Origin: Pseudofabraea citricarpa
Taxonomy: Eukaryota; Ascomycota; Leotiomycetes; Helotiales; Dermateaceae
Direction of reading: 5' to 3'
Length of the DNA stretch: 64,000 bases
Assembly (NCBI GenBank): GCA_029641185.1
Contig: JAPWGK010000011.1
Span: 434,001-498,000, forward strand
Part shown: piece after piece, positions 26,301 through 38,259 of the stretch
How positions within the stretch are numbered: position 1 is the first letter of the stretch
Layout of the letters: each line of letters begins with the position of its first letter
Notes under the pieces: model-generated
What the model was told of the DNA's origin: nothing
What the model saw: the letters and a program-made list of their open reading frames with translations, nothing else
Database searches by the model: none
Program-made: the position numbers and the translations under genes

Positions 26301-27097
26301 ATGCACGAGACGGGTGTATGACATGCTCCCTGTGCTTAAAGATTGTCTGGGGAGAATATATTGTACGTGATGAGAAGACAAAGTTTTCAAAATCAAAGAT
26401 CTCCGGCAGCAAGGGTCTCTCAGCATGGCAATACTTTGACAAGGAAGGCTGTTCCACGAAGGTATCTTCATTGGTTGCGAATATCGAGCAGCATAAAGTT
26501 GAAGAGAAGAGGTAAGTGCATCCTTGTGTTTTCGCAGATGCGTCTAACAAAATAACTCGTCAGTATTGTTTTTTCATGCTGGACCAGATCACTAGATCTT
26601 GTTGGGATTTTCCTACTCTCGCGAAATATCCCTTTCGTTAGGATCGACGGGTCTCATACTCTCAAGCAAAGGGAGAACATTCTACGTCACTATGAGAGCG
26701 ATCCCATGATAAGAGTACTCCTTATGACAACAGGAACTGGAGCTGTAGGGTAAGTACAGTTTACTGACCACTTAAGCAAATAAGTGGCCGTAAACTAACT
26801 GTTTCTATAGTTTGAACTTGACAAGTGCAAATTGTGTGCATATACTCGAACCGCAATGGAATCCCATGGTGGAAAGCCAAGCCATAGCTAGAGTTAATCG
26901 GCTTGGACAGACGAAGAATGTTAGGGTCGTGAGGTATATCATCAAGGATACTGTTGAAGAGGTAAGTTCCTCGTATGTTTCGTACCATGTCTCTATCGAT
27001 ATGTCTGCATTCTGGTTTTGACTGTTACTAGCTTGAGCTTCAAACACAGCAGATTCGAAAGTTGGAATATGCAAAGGTGGGGTGGAAGGAAAATTAA
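23360..27097 (+). CDS. SNF2-family ATPase with RING finger (HLTF/RAD5-like)
   Basis: Eleven exons fit in phase: 23360-23481, 23535-24048, 24129-24835, 24897-24989, 25037-25269, 25321-25354, 25398-25576, 25626-26511, 26564-26749, 26811-26961 and 27032-27097, giving 1056 residues. Motif I is ADEMGLGKT near 502-510, and motif II is Asp-Glu-Gly-Ala-His near 626-630 in place of DEAH. Motif III follows as [10 protein letters not shown]3HC4-like RING lies inside the helicase region near 809-866. The C-terminal lobe has the Arg-Ile-Asp-Gly-Ser, [11 protein letters not shown] and [11 protein letters not shown] motifs. The acidic N-terminus is low-complexity. Relatives are nuclear DNA translocases and ubiquitin ligases in damage tolerance or transcription. 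The Gly in motif II is common in this fungal subgroup, so loss of activity should not be assumed. Confidence 0.88.
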
Positions 27098-27367
27098 TTT
27101 TAATGAATATGGCGCCCAATGAACTGTACTGAACTTGAGGTCCTGGTAAGTTTTAGTTGCACCTAAATTTGTATACTCATAGTAACGGTTATTTCCAATG
27201 ACCGTGAGGTAGACCAACAGAATGTGGCACTTGGCGTGTGAAGAGATGAAGATCCAAATGGTACCAATCAGTTAAATCTCGGCATATATACATGCGATAG
27301 TATAGGGAACCGAAGAGGTTCCTTGACCCTCGCTTCTCAAAACGTAACCCTAACCGCTTACTATCAC

Positions 27368-29420
27368 CTACATGCTTAACGAGATAATACAGAGTCCAAG
27401 TAAATCTTCTAATGGCACTAAGTCAACGTAACCATGTTTTCTGACCCCTGTCTTCTTTGGCCTTCTTGTCCCTTGATCATCAATCTCCATTAGCTCTTCT
27501 CGTTCTAACACAGTCGGAGGAAAAGTCATGTAGCGTAGGGGCACCGATATTTTGGAAATGCATTCCACCAATTTCAAGGTTGCACCAGGGAATAACAGAA
27601 AGATGCTACAACTGCCTGATGATCCGTTTGATTGAAGACAAATAAATTGAGCGAGGATCGGTAAGGTAGCATATATGATGTATGCGACGTACGTGAACAT
27701 GTCGAGACTCAAAATTCGGCAAGATAACGGCAAACGATGAATCCGAGACCGCTCATTGATGGATGACTTTATTGAGCCGCTGCTCTCGAATTTTAAAGAA
27801 TATGCCGAAGAAGGAAGAAGGGAGACCAGACAGCGAGTGGCTGAGTCTAGAAGATCATTAGTACCGAAGAGTATCATTTACTCTATAGAAAGAAGAATTC
27901 ATAAAATAAAAAAAGCTTACAAGGTGAGCACCAAAATTCAAGACTTTGAAAGTTTGCCACACGTCGCAGTCCAAATTGTTTGTACAACATCAAGTTATTC
28001 ATCCTTTTGGCAAAGATTGACAGTGAAAATATCACCCAAAGTAGACTTAAATCCTTCGTGGGTATAGAATACGGATGCTCATACCGTTGAGAGAGGAGCA
28101 TACCCAAAGGCAAGAATACAAGTGACAAAATATTAGTTATTGGGGCATATTCCCGGAGAGCTTGCAAAATCCCGACTCCTCTCTGCATTAATGTGTACTG
28201 AGATGTCATCTTGGAGCCTGGCAAATAGAATCCAAATTGCTTGTGTACTTCAATACCACTATCGACCTAGTGAAAATGAGCCGGGTGAAGCACAAAAATA
28301 AAGGGAAGATTACTTGCCCACCGTATTCTTTGCTTTATATATGAACGCAAAGAATCTGGAGCGAGTCCAAATTGCAAGTCTTCTCGGATGAACGCTACAT
28401 TCCAACCGTTATTGCTGAGCACAGCTGAACACATGAAATCTTCGCCCGCTTCAACTTGTGGCCAGCCACCAACTTCATCAAGAGCACTTCGCCGAACCAC
28501 GTATCCGGACCCTGTACACATAGCAGCACCTAATTGATCATTCAGGGTTTCGTATATCGTGAACCAAAGATCCAACTCCGCTTGTTGACCAAGAGGATCA
28601 TTATCTGGTACGTTGTAATAACACTGAACTCCTATTAGTCATGGGGTTGATGGTCTGGAGTTATATGAATTACCTGTGGAGGGCATGCAAGAGCAAGCTT
28701 GCCATTAAGTATGAGATGCGGTACTATCTTTCTCAGCCAGTCTCGCTCCGGAATCATGTCGGCATCTAGCGAGGCGATGAACTCTGAGCCTCCAAGTTGC
28801 TTGGTCTCGTTGATACCGAATTGAAGATTGCCAGCTTTGAAGTACGATTTGACATAAGGATTCAACTTTCTGGATAGATATCGGATCGCTGCACGATTTT
28901 CACTGACTGAGCTTACGCTCAGTGCACTGATTGCCATCTTAAGTTCATCGTCATGTCCATCATCAAGTATAAATACTCGAAATTGACTTGGAGGATAATC
29001 TAGCGCCAAAACAGCCAACACTGTGTCCAGTATCACGTCGCGGGGTTCTCCACAACACGTGACGAATATATCAATTGTGGGAGCTGCATCGCTTATTAGC
29101 AGATATCTTGGACGAGTGCGTGCTTTTCCTAGGTATAAAAGTGCAAAGAGCAAATTAACACCCAAAATGATATCCTGAAATGTCAGGCATATCTCTCCGA
29201 GCAAGATGGCCCACGTATGCCAGTTAATGAATGAGAAGCCGCCGTGGAGCTTGTGAGCGACATTGAATTGAACCAGAATGTAAGCGAGCCAGAGGGACCA
29301 CGTGAGAAGATTGGAAGCAGAAAATATAGAAGGGTGACTTTCGAGTGGAGTAGGATCTGGGTAAGACTGTTGTATATGGTATGGACCATGTGCAATACTG
29401 ATTGGCTTCTGAGGGGCCAT
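27368..29420 (-). CDS. GT2 cellulose-synthase-like glycosyltransferase
   Basis: Four exons fit: 29420-28674, 28623-28314, 28247-27921 and 27846-27368, giving 620 residues. The splice sites were chosen because only they keep the frame: one acceptor yields Pro-Pro-Gln-Cys-Tyr-Tyr-Asn-Val-Pro, and another, with a TACTAAT branch site, removes an in-frame stop. The GT-A motifs are present: DDGHDDE, the Asp-Ala-Asp of SLDADMIP, a TGSGYV acceptor-site loop with Gly-Glu-Asp, and Gln-Arg-Ile-Arg-Trp (QxxRW). Hydrophobic helices flank the catalytic core, as in processive polysaccharide synthases of the plasma membrane. Product unknown. It converges with the SNF2 gene and lies on the same strand as the adjacent NRPS-like gene, so it may be a cluster member or simply its neighbour. 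Confidence 0.85.
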
Positions 29421-29954
29421 TGTCGCCACTTCCGTTGCTTTTCGTGAATATTTAGAAGAGTTCAAAAATTGACCGAGCAAATCGAAACACAAAAGGAGCC
29501 TCGAAAGATAAAACAAAAAATATGTGGTGTAACCGGGAGTCTTACGAGTTTTAGATAATTTTACACTTATGCAAGGACTATCAAAACTATCAACGTGGTG
29601 TTGTGTGACGGTTGTAGCGCATACAATAGTACCATGCAATGCACTTCATATATGCATAGCGCCTCGAATTCAATAAAACGGGATCTCATCTTACGATAAG
29701 TATCACGAAATAGAATAGTCTCAAATGCATCTTCCGTTGTAACCAGCACAGTACGGGAACCCGAGAAACAGATGACGTTCGTTACCTTGGCACCTGAAAC
29801 CATCAGCAGCAAATTGACTCGCCTCGCTTACTAGCCAGCACTTTTCTAATTCATTGCCTGATACAGAAGTTATACGAAATTTGATATTTAGAAACAAATA
29901 CACAAAATAAATTACTGTCATTGCCCAAGAATAGAAAACCTCAAATTCAGCTCT
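29421..29954. other. intergenic, no gene seen
   Basis: Upstream region of the GT2 gene and 3' flank of the NRPS-like gene, both on the minus strand. No coding region is visible. Confidence 0.45.
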
Positions 29955-32900
29955 TCACGCCCTTGCCTTCGGCATGAACCCTGTATCTATAAGATACCTT
30001 ATGTTGCTTTTCACCGCATCGTGTACTCTTGAATCTGAACCTGCCACGAATCCAGCCGGTTTTCCCACTGAGCCAATCATTCCGCCTTCTTTCTCTAAAA
30101 TATGCATGAGAGGAAACAACAGATGACTTTCCTGACTTTTGAGTATTGCTGCTTTCAAGCGTGACGCCCAATCTTGAAATGGAAGACCTTTCAAATTGTA
30201 TCCAAATTCATCCCTCAGAATTTCCCATAATTCCACGAACCGCAACCCATCAGATATTAAACTGATTGGAAGGAAGGATTCTTCGGTGCCAAAGATAGGT
30301 GATATGACATAATCAGAGACCTGGTCCACATCAGCAATGAAAAGCCAGTTATTCGTTTCGTCTTGGTTGTAAAAGCCAATTTCCAAGCATCCTGCTATAA
30401 GCCTCCAGATAAAATCTGTCTGATTTGCAAAGCCAGATGGTGATGATCCAATAATATATCCTGGCTTGATTATGCATGCACGTTTCTCGAGGAACAAATG
30501 ATGGTTTGCGCATCTTCGAACAAGAAACTCGGAAACTAGTTTGGTTTGAGTGTAGCCACTGGATCGATTGAGCTCCATTTGTTCTCTGACCGATAATCTT
30601 TCAAAATCAGTTATCTGTTCTGGTTTCTGACCACCTGAAACAAACACAAACGAGACGATTTGTCTAGAAGAAGCCGTAATCTCCAGAAGCCATGAGGTGG
30701 AATTGACATTAACATGCTCGAGACTGTGATAATCGGAGCTGTAATGGACTTTGGCTCCATTATGGATGATGGCGTGGATTTGAAGCTCTTGCTCGTCGCT
30801 TGTCCCTTTCAGACATTTTAGTTGGTGGCTGCTTAATCCGAGATCCTTTTGTGCAAGATCTCCTTTCCAAACTCTGTAAATGAACACAAGTTAGTCATTA
30901 CTAACTAGAATCAACTGTGATATTTTGCTTCTAGACGTTTTCATAATGTCGGATATTGCGGGGGAATGCTAATAACTCACTGTATGCGGGATCTAAAGCA
31001 GTCGTTCCACCACCCCATGGTTTTGCATGAGTTGATGATACGTTCGAGTCCATGAGATTCATCTGAACATCGGACAAGGGCAAAAATGTTGATTTCAGGC
31101 TTTCCGAGTAATTTCCTCAGAATCGCTATGCCTAAGTAACCAGATACCCCAGTAACGAAAATATTTTGATCAGGAGATGTCGTCTTTTCGGGTTTGATGC
31201 GCCGATGCTGCGTCGCTTCAATTCGCTCTATAAGTGCGTTTGACATCTCATGATACTTTTGAACGATGTCGACAGCTGTGACCATACGCAATTCAGAGTT
31301 CGGGATGTTACAGCTATCCAACATGTAGGCTAAATCTCTGATGGTCGTTGTAGAGTTCAAAATACTTGCAACGGGCAATTTGACCCTGAACTCTCTCTGA
31401 AGGAAAATGTGAAAGGATATGATTTGGATTGAGTCAATTCCACTTGCTTGAAGAACAAAATCATGGTTCTCAAGTGCAATTCGTCGGTTCAAATCGCTTT
31501 GAAATACAAGCTCAGCAATTTTGATACTTAGCTTTCTTGCTGTCAACTCAGTGGTATCTAGTTTGGTGGCTCTCAAGTTTGTGCGAATAATATCGCCTAC
31601 TAATGCCGGCGCAGCTGCCATGTTATTGAGCCAAGACTCCACCATCTTTCGATTTATCTTCATAGATGGAAGCATTGGCATTGTTTCGACAAAAAGACAC
31701 ATAGTGGGAACCATGTATCTGGGAACAGCCTTTGAGATATGTTGCTTGATATCTGCAAATGAAAGTGTAGGATTCGGCACCAAAGATATTGACTCTTCTC
31801 GGACCCGCGACGATGCAGGGCCTTGCATCTGAACAAGGACCACTAGCTGCCCCATAAAATATCCCTTATAAGGTTGAGTAACCATTGATATTGCGACCCC
31901 AGGAATCTCTGCCATATGATGTTCGATTTCCCCGGGTTCTATTCGCTGGCCTCGAAGCTTTATCTGTACATCTTTCCTCCCTACAAAGTCGAACGAACCA
32001 TCCATTGAGTCTGTGTTATACCGAAGAAGGTCCCCAGTCCTGAAAAGAGTTTTAAATTCACATCTCAAATCTTTCGCCCACGCAAGATTACTTAGGAAAG
32101 AAGCTCGCGTTCTCGATTCGTCGTTTAGATATTCACGGGCTAAACTTGGCCCGCCCACGATTAGTTCCCCGACTGCACCAATTGGTACAAGGCGATCAGG
32201 ATCTTCTGGATCTACAAGCCAACAGCAGCAATTGGGTAGAGGATATCCAACGGTCTCAGATCGAGTTTTGTGAGGACGCATCTTGATGCTAAGACATATC
32301 CCCACTTCTGCAGGTCCATATATTTGAATCAACGACACATTTTCCATCCACTTCTGGAGACCATCTTGAGGAAGTGCTTCTCCACCGACGGCAAGAGTTT
32401 TGAGTGTTGGAACTTCTGATGGATTTATTACCCTCGCAAATGATGGGGTTAATATAGCATAGTCTGCTTTCATGTCGTTGATCGCGCCAATGATGTTGCT
32501 CTGCCGTGCTTCTTCTGATGGAATGCATACACACCCTCCAAATATTAGCGTTGTGAAGATATCGATAATGGCGACATCGAATGTATGGGCAGCGAATTGA
32601 AGAACACGCGCTCCTTGATATCCCATTACCCTGCCGTGCGTAATTGCATGCGTACAAATAGCCCCATGCTCGTGTACGATACCTTTTGGTATACCAGTTG
32701 AACCTGATGTGAACAACACAAATATTGCATCGCTTGCTGTGACGACAGTAGAGTAAAACTCAGTGTGAGGCTCAGTGTGGTTAAGTGAAGTCGTACGACT
32801 AGAGATCTCAACCACATGTTTTGCCATACCAGAGAACTTCGATGTGAAGAGAGCAGAAGTTACTACCACATCTGCGCCAGTACTCGCCACAATTCCCTGT

Positions 32901-33953
32901 AGCCTTTTTATAGGCTGATTTGGATCTAGAGGAACAAATGCAGCTCCAGCTTTCAGAATGGCAAGTGTACTGACAACTGTCCACATGCTTTTCTCATATG
33001 CAAAAGGAATATACATTCCTGGTTTGACCCCAGAAGAGGTCAAGCTCTTGGCAGCTATTGAAGAAAGAGTATCCAGCTGAGAATAGGTAAGGCTACCATC
33101 CCAAGCACAGACAGCATCGGCTTGAGGTGCCATTCTGACTGCGGCTTCCACGAGATAATGCATACAAGTCATTTGACTATAAAGCTTTATGGGATTCCAA
33201 GAGACCATTTTCTGCCAGGATTCATCGCTAATACAATTTCTGAAGTTCGTAGGGGCGCCCATCATAATTTCTTTCCAGATTGTCTTGAACGAAGTTGCGA
33301 TGCAATTGGCATACTTGGAGGATATCGTGGCAAAGCGGTAAACAAGTACACATTCAGAAGAACCGTGTGCATTTTGTACTTCTAATACTAAGTCAAACTG
33401 ATCTAGATATCAGCAATGCTACAGTAAAGTGACCTGAGTTAAGTTCTGAACTCACATTATTCATCATTGCCGTATATTCTGAGTTGGAACTCCACCAGTT
33501 CTGACCATTTACTGTAAAAAGTATCCCAGTATTTATTCGAGTCTTCTCAAGCTCAGCTGTAGAAATATTCCAAGGGCCATCTTCATGAGCATTCTCAAGG
33601 GAGCAGCGCTCTGGGACTTGATACCGATATACTGGGATCTGTATATCTGTATTGCCGGTCCCACACATGTCATTTGAAGACCACTCGCCAGAAAGGTAAT
33701 CCATCGAAGCAACCACGAAAGAAACAGATAGTTTCCCAACATAATTTCTTAGTAGAATAGCCCAAGCAGTCTTCAACCCTTTCTCCAAATTTTGGAAAGA
33801 TAAACCGTCAGCATAACACGACAGACTTCCAGACAGGTCCAATTTAAGAGTATCAAAAAGGAAGTTTTCTTTCTCTCTTCTCGGGGTAGTTGGAAAGTGA
33901 CAACTTTCAAGAAAGGAATGCATTTGAGATTTTGTAAATTTGTTTTGCGCCAT
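29955..33953 (-). CDS. NRPS-like enzyme: partial C - A - T - thioester reductase
   Basis: Three exons (33953-33456, 33397-30981 and 30873-29955) give 1277 residues. Residues 1 to about 200 match only the C-terminal half of a condensation domain; there is no HHxxxDG. The adenylation domain has A3 FVLFTSGSTGIPKG near 392-405, A5 QIYGPAEVGI near 524-533, A7 TGDLLRY, A8 GRKDVQIKLRGQRIEPGEIE near 639-658, and a late Lys in MKINRK. The carrier domain has its phosphopantetheine Ser in Gly-Ile-Asp-Ser (about 822). The reductase domain starts with the NAD(P) motif TGVSGYLG near 915-922 and has Tyr1079/Lys1083 (YxxxK). Such enzymes activate one carboxylic or amino acid and release it as an aldehyde or alcohol. 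It is the core gene of the putative cluster. The substrate cannot be read from sequence. Confidence 0.9.
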
Positions 33954-35006
33954 CTTTCAGAGATTCCACAAGAGGTTAGTTGAAGGCAAGTGATGAAGTC
34001 TTTTTGTTTGTCAATAGAAGAAAATGGACAGAAGCTACCTTTCTGGCACGTCTCTTTTTCCAAATCTAAAATTCAATGGCAACCATTGCCCAGTCAAGTC
34101 TCGCTTATGACTTCACCCAGAATTTACAAATACATGTAAAATTATCTGAGGATTTACTTCATTTAATACCGTAAAGTCTGAAACCAAACTGTGGATCAAA
34201 GATTCCGATAAACACGGACTAAAATTGTGGTATTAGATCACCTCAAGAATATAATGTATCATAATGTAAAAAGCTTATTTCCAGGAAATGGGACTGGTGA
34301 GGGGTACATAGCATGGTGCATAACGCTTGCATTATGCATCCAATGAAACACAAAGTTTCTAACATACCTATGCTGTATTTCAATAGTGTAAATATGCGCA
34401 AATGCTGTACCTCGTTAATTTACATATGCATCATGCCATTGAAGAACATCCATTTTCGTGAACGCACAAACATGAAGCCAAGGCTGTGTTGCTCAAATTC
34501 TATTATGTGTCACATAGGGAAACATTTTCTATCAGCTGATATTCCACCCGAGGATGCGTGGCGATTACCAGAATTTTCAAGGAGAGTGGGGCATTTGCTA
34601 CCAAGACTTGAACACCGGCGACTATGCATAGGTACCAAAAAAGCATCGAAAACAAAATTCTCAGACCATGCTTCCGTTTTGGGGACTGCAAGCAGTTGAG
34701 TTTATCACTGTTCCAATCATGATTTGACAGAAGACTGTAAACTAAATGATACATGATTCAATTCTCATTTAGAATTATTTACTAACTTCGTCATAGCTAA
34801 TTTAATTCCAGGTCAAGAAAGCCTACAACATTCACTAGGATTATATTAATAGGATTCACGAAAACCCATTATATTAGCCTCCTCCCGCTCCCAAGACTTG
34901 AGTTTTTCTTAAAGACTTTATTATTTACTTTACAATTACAGATTCTGAGATTCTTTGAAATTTAGCCGGAGCTTTCTTGAAAGAACGACACTCTTCTCAC
35001 ACCAAA
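33954..35006. promoter_or_regulatory. divergent promoter between NRPS-like and transaldolase genes
   Basis: 1053 bases between two divergently transcribed cluster genes; this must hold both promoters and could allow co-regulation. I cannot identify a specific binding site. A plus-strand frame at 34313-34699 shows no family resemblance and was not called. Confidence 0.5.
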
Positions 35007-36363
35007 ATGCATTCAAACGTCAATCTTCTCGACTACCTTCGGAGCAAAACTCAGGTCGACTGTGACAGCTTGGAAAGTCAAGGTAAAACATTATAAGCAG
35101 GCTTAATGATATAATCTCTGTGTGACTGACACATTTCGGGGTACTAGTCGTCGAGAATTACGGGCCATTTGTTGATGGCACTTCTAATCAGGTGAAGTAA
35201 AACATCCAAGATCGTTTATTACACAATATTAACACTTTCTAGGCGGAATGTTACTTCCAGTTCACTGCACCTGAAAGAGCTGATTTAATCAAACGCTCTG
35301 TCGCCTATACACGGACAATTCATCACGAATTTCCTGGTGTGAAGTTAGAGGAGTTAGCAGTTGAAGTTTGCGTTAGTGCTCTGATTCATTCATGTTCCTA
35401 TCGTTGACTGTTTACTAGATGGTCACAGTCAACTTGACAATTGTTCCCTTCATCAGTGGCTCTATACATATCATGGCTAATCCGGACTTATCATTTTCAA
35501 CTCCAAAGATTGTTGAGAATGCAAAAAGTCAGTCTTGCATTCATATTATATCTTATTTGGTATCACTAACTATCTCAAACTTGTTTAGGAATTGTGGAGA
35601 TTTGTAAACGATGGAATCCCAACTTTGATTCTTCGAGGCTTTGCATCAAAGTTCCCTCAACATGGGAGGGCCTTCAAGCGTGTCGTGAATTGAGAGATAT
35701 CGGTATAAAAACTCTAGCAACGACTCTTTTCACCATGGAACAGGTTGTTCTTGCTGGTGAAGCTGGTTGTGTTTCAATTTCGCCGTTTGTGCATGAGCTG
35801 AAAGTTCATTTTGACGAAACGTGAGTTACCACTCCCAAAAATGGTTTCCTGCTCAAACATATAGTTATCATGATAAAAACCCAATATTTGGTCTCTGCCT
35901 CAGGGCTCAGAAATATTACCAGCGACATGCGTATCAAACTCGAGTGAAGGCTTGTAGTTTGATCACTGCTGATGAGGTAATGATGCTTGCAGGCGTGGCG
36001 GCAATAACAATTCCTGCAGACCTACTCAAAACTCTTCGAACTACTGAGGATTCAACGGCCAGACTGGAGAGTTTGTCGTTATTTTCTGATGAAAGAGAAA
36101 ACGGCGTTGACAAGATGGAGAAACTTACTTTCATCAACAACCAAACCAAATTTGATGAGGAATTCTCCAAGAGTAACGGCGGAAAAGGAAAGTTGAACAC
36201 TCTAGAGGTACTGGTTTCTAGTATTTCCCGTGATTTATTTTGATGGATAAAATTTCTGATTGACTCATAGGCAATAAAACTCTTTTGTGAGTATCAGACT
36301 AAAGCAGAGGCATCAATGAGATCCTTGATGTGTGATGGAGTTAACAGTGGACATGTCAATTAG
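35007..36363 (+). CDS. transaldolase, cluster-associated
   Basis: Seven exons fit (35007-35082, 35148-35191, 35243-35371, 35419-35527, 35589-35820, 35865-36207 and 36271-36363), giving 341 residues, close to the family length. Family blocks are clear: Gln-Val-Asp18-Cys-Asp, GPFVDGTSNQ, then Cys-Ile-Lys140-Val-Pro-Ser-Thr-Trp-Glu-Gly with the Schiff-base lysine, then TLATTLFTMEQ. Transaldolases move a dihydroxyacetone unit between sugar phosphates in the pentose phosphate pathway. This copy is intron-rich and sits between an NRPS-like gene and a P5CR-like gene, so a dedicated role in precursor supply or an aldol step is possible. The residues normally needed for catalysis appear intact. Confidence 0.85.
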
Positions 36364-36513
36364 TTTCTGATGTTTTTTATTTTTTTATTTTTTGCAATAG
36401 TACTTAGTTACAAGTATCTTGGCCTCAACTTAATTGCTTTCGAATCGACATCTCTTAATCCTTTCTCGAATAGTGAAGCGTCTTCAAATCGCGGTACTTG
36501 AACTTGTCGATCG

Positions 36514-37577
36514 TTATTGGTTTTTGGATAGACCCGCAGTTGCCTTTGCGCAGCTGGATACAGCTGAAGCCATCGCAGTACCGACCATTTGTTCTTCCAT
36601 GACTTTCAATCCCACCTCGGTACTCCCACCCCTTGAAGCCACCTGACTCAGAATCTCAAGCGGATCCATGCCGTCAAGAATAAGGCTGCTGGCTCCTCTA
36701 GCTGCTTGCGCAGATATCCAGAGGGCTTCTTCTCGAGACAGTGGCTTTCCACCTTCGATCAAAATGCTCCCATGTGACGAAGATGATATGAGACTTGCAT
36801 AAAAAGCAACGGAAGAGGATGCAAGAGCGGATGCGTTGTTAAATTGGGTCTCGGGTAGTTGTATAACGGGACCTACGAGTGAAAATAGCTGTGAAACTTT
36901 CCGAGCGGCAATTTTGTGGTAGACTGAAGTTTCTGCAGAGATCACAGTGATAGATTGCTGGATACGGGCAGCTATATTAGGAATTGTGCGAATGATTGCG
37001 CAGCGACGTGGCCCCTCTTGTGTAGATGTTCCGCTTGCGGTACCATACAGACATTGCGTCAACTGTGCAGTAGTCACGCCACCCATTATGCTCACCAAAA
37101 TCTTTGAGTGGGCCTGGTATAGAAAAGCCATATGTACACCAGGGTCTCTGATGATGTCCTGAAAGGCGTTAGGTTTGCAACCGAGAAGCACAACGTTACA
37201 GTCCTGTACAACCAGACCATTCTCGTCTTGCATCTTCACCATAAGAGGTGGACCCAGCCGTGTCTGTACTTGGACATTCTTCAATTCAGATGGCATCGGG
37301 GAATGCAAGTATGACTGCACAGTATGCAAAATGCGGCTGACTGCTGACTGCGTTCGGACCGTAACCGTGATGCGCACAATATTGATCTCCTTGGATGGTG
37401 GTGCAGAGAGCAGCCCCTGGAGAATTGCAGTTCCCATCTTGCCTTTGATTAACTTTAGTAACAGAATTACAATTTTGATGATTTCGATTGGCGCTGAAAG
37501 TGAAAATACTTACCACAACCAAGAATTGCAAGTGAAATCTCTGCGGGTCCGTCTAAATCTTCACCCCGGTCCAACAT
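36514..37577 (-). CDS. pyrroline-5-carboxylate reductase-family imine reductase
   Basis: Two exons (37577-37514 and 37442-36514) give 330 residues. The junction rebuilds the Rossmann motif LGCGKMGTAI near 20-29, which neither exon shows alone. Further P5CR blocks are LLGCKPN, ILVSIMGGVT, RTIPNIAARIQ, and a C-terminal dimerisation domain ending in Ser-Arg-Gly-Gly-Ser-Thr-Glu-Val-Gly. P5CR reduces 1-pyrroline-5-carboxylate to proline with NAD(P)H; paralogues in clusters reduce other cyclic imines. It lies tail to tail with the transaldolase gene (150 bases apart). Because the neighbouring NRPS-like enzyme can release an amino aldehyde that may cyclise, imine reduction is a reasonable guess. A spare housekeeping copy cannot be excluded. 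Confidence 0.85.
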
Positions 37578-38259
37578 AGCAAGAAACTGTATTTTCAAAG
37601 TAAAATTAGAAGGGCGTAAATCTTTTACTGAACTGGTCGAGGTGCAATAGTGCAGGTCAGAGCAGGGTCTTATATAGTAAACTTGACAAGTCTTAGCTCC
37701 TCATCACATGCTCCCATCATGATGAGCCAAATACCCCGCAGTAAGTCACATCCATTTCACTTTAAACCAAGGCCAAGGTCAATCAACGAATGATATTCTT
37801 ACTCAAAACAATTAAACTATCAATGAGGAGGTCTTCTTTCATACCCGGTTTGATTTGGTTCCATTTCGTCAACGCGCTTTAACTATCACATACAACTAGT
37901 GCTTCAAATATTAGATTAGAAAAAAATTACGACACAATGATCATTAACTCCATTCACTGAAAAATATCAAGTTCTCTGCATTTCACTTGTGTGGTAGACT
38001 TGGTTCGAAATAAATCTGGAGGACTGAAATAGCCTTGGAATCCTTCTGTAATTAAGCGACAGCATGTCTGTAGCATAGCTTCAGGTGAAAGACCCATCCA
38101 CAGTAGGCAATATTCCATTTTTGTGCAATCTCCTTGATAGAGGTATAAGAAAAAGAAATCCGATGGCAGACGAAAATAGATGCGGGCAAAAAGATTTGAT
38201 TCTTGATGAAATTTTGTTACTGCACTATTCCATGGTCCATTGCTCCTCCAACCGAGCTA
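37578..38259. other. intergenic, no gene seen
   Basis: AT-rich spacer upstream of the P5CR-like gene and downstream of the dioxygenase gene, both on the minus strand. No coding region is visible. Confidence 0.45.

Noticed and set aside
27840..28680. Apparent frame breaks in the GT2 gene
   Set aside because: Alternative acceptors (at 28624, 28248 and 27847) restore one frame with conserved motifs at each junction.
34313..34699. 128-codon plus-strand frame in the NRPS-like/transaldolase promoter
   Set aside because: No domain, unusual composition rich in Met, Cys and His, and placed in a region needed for divergent promoters.
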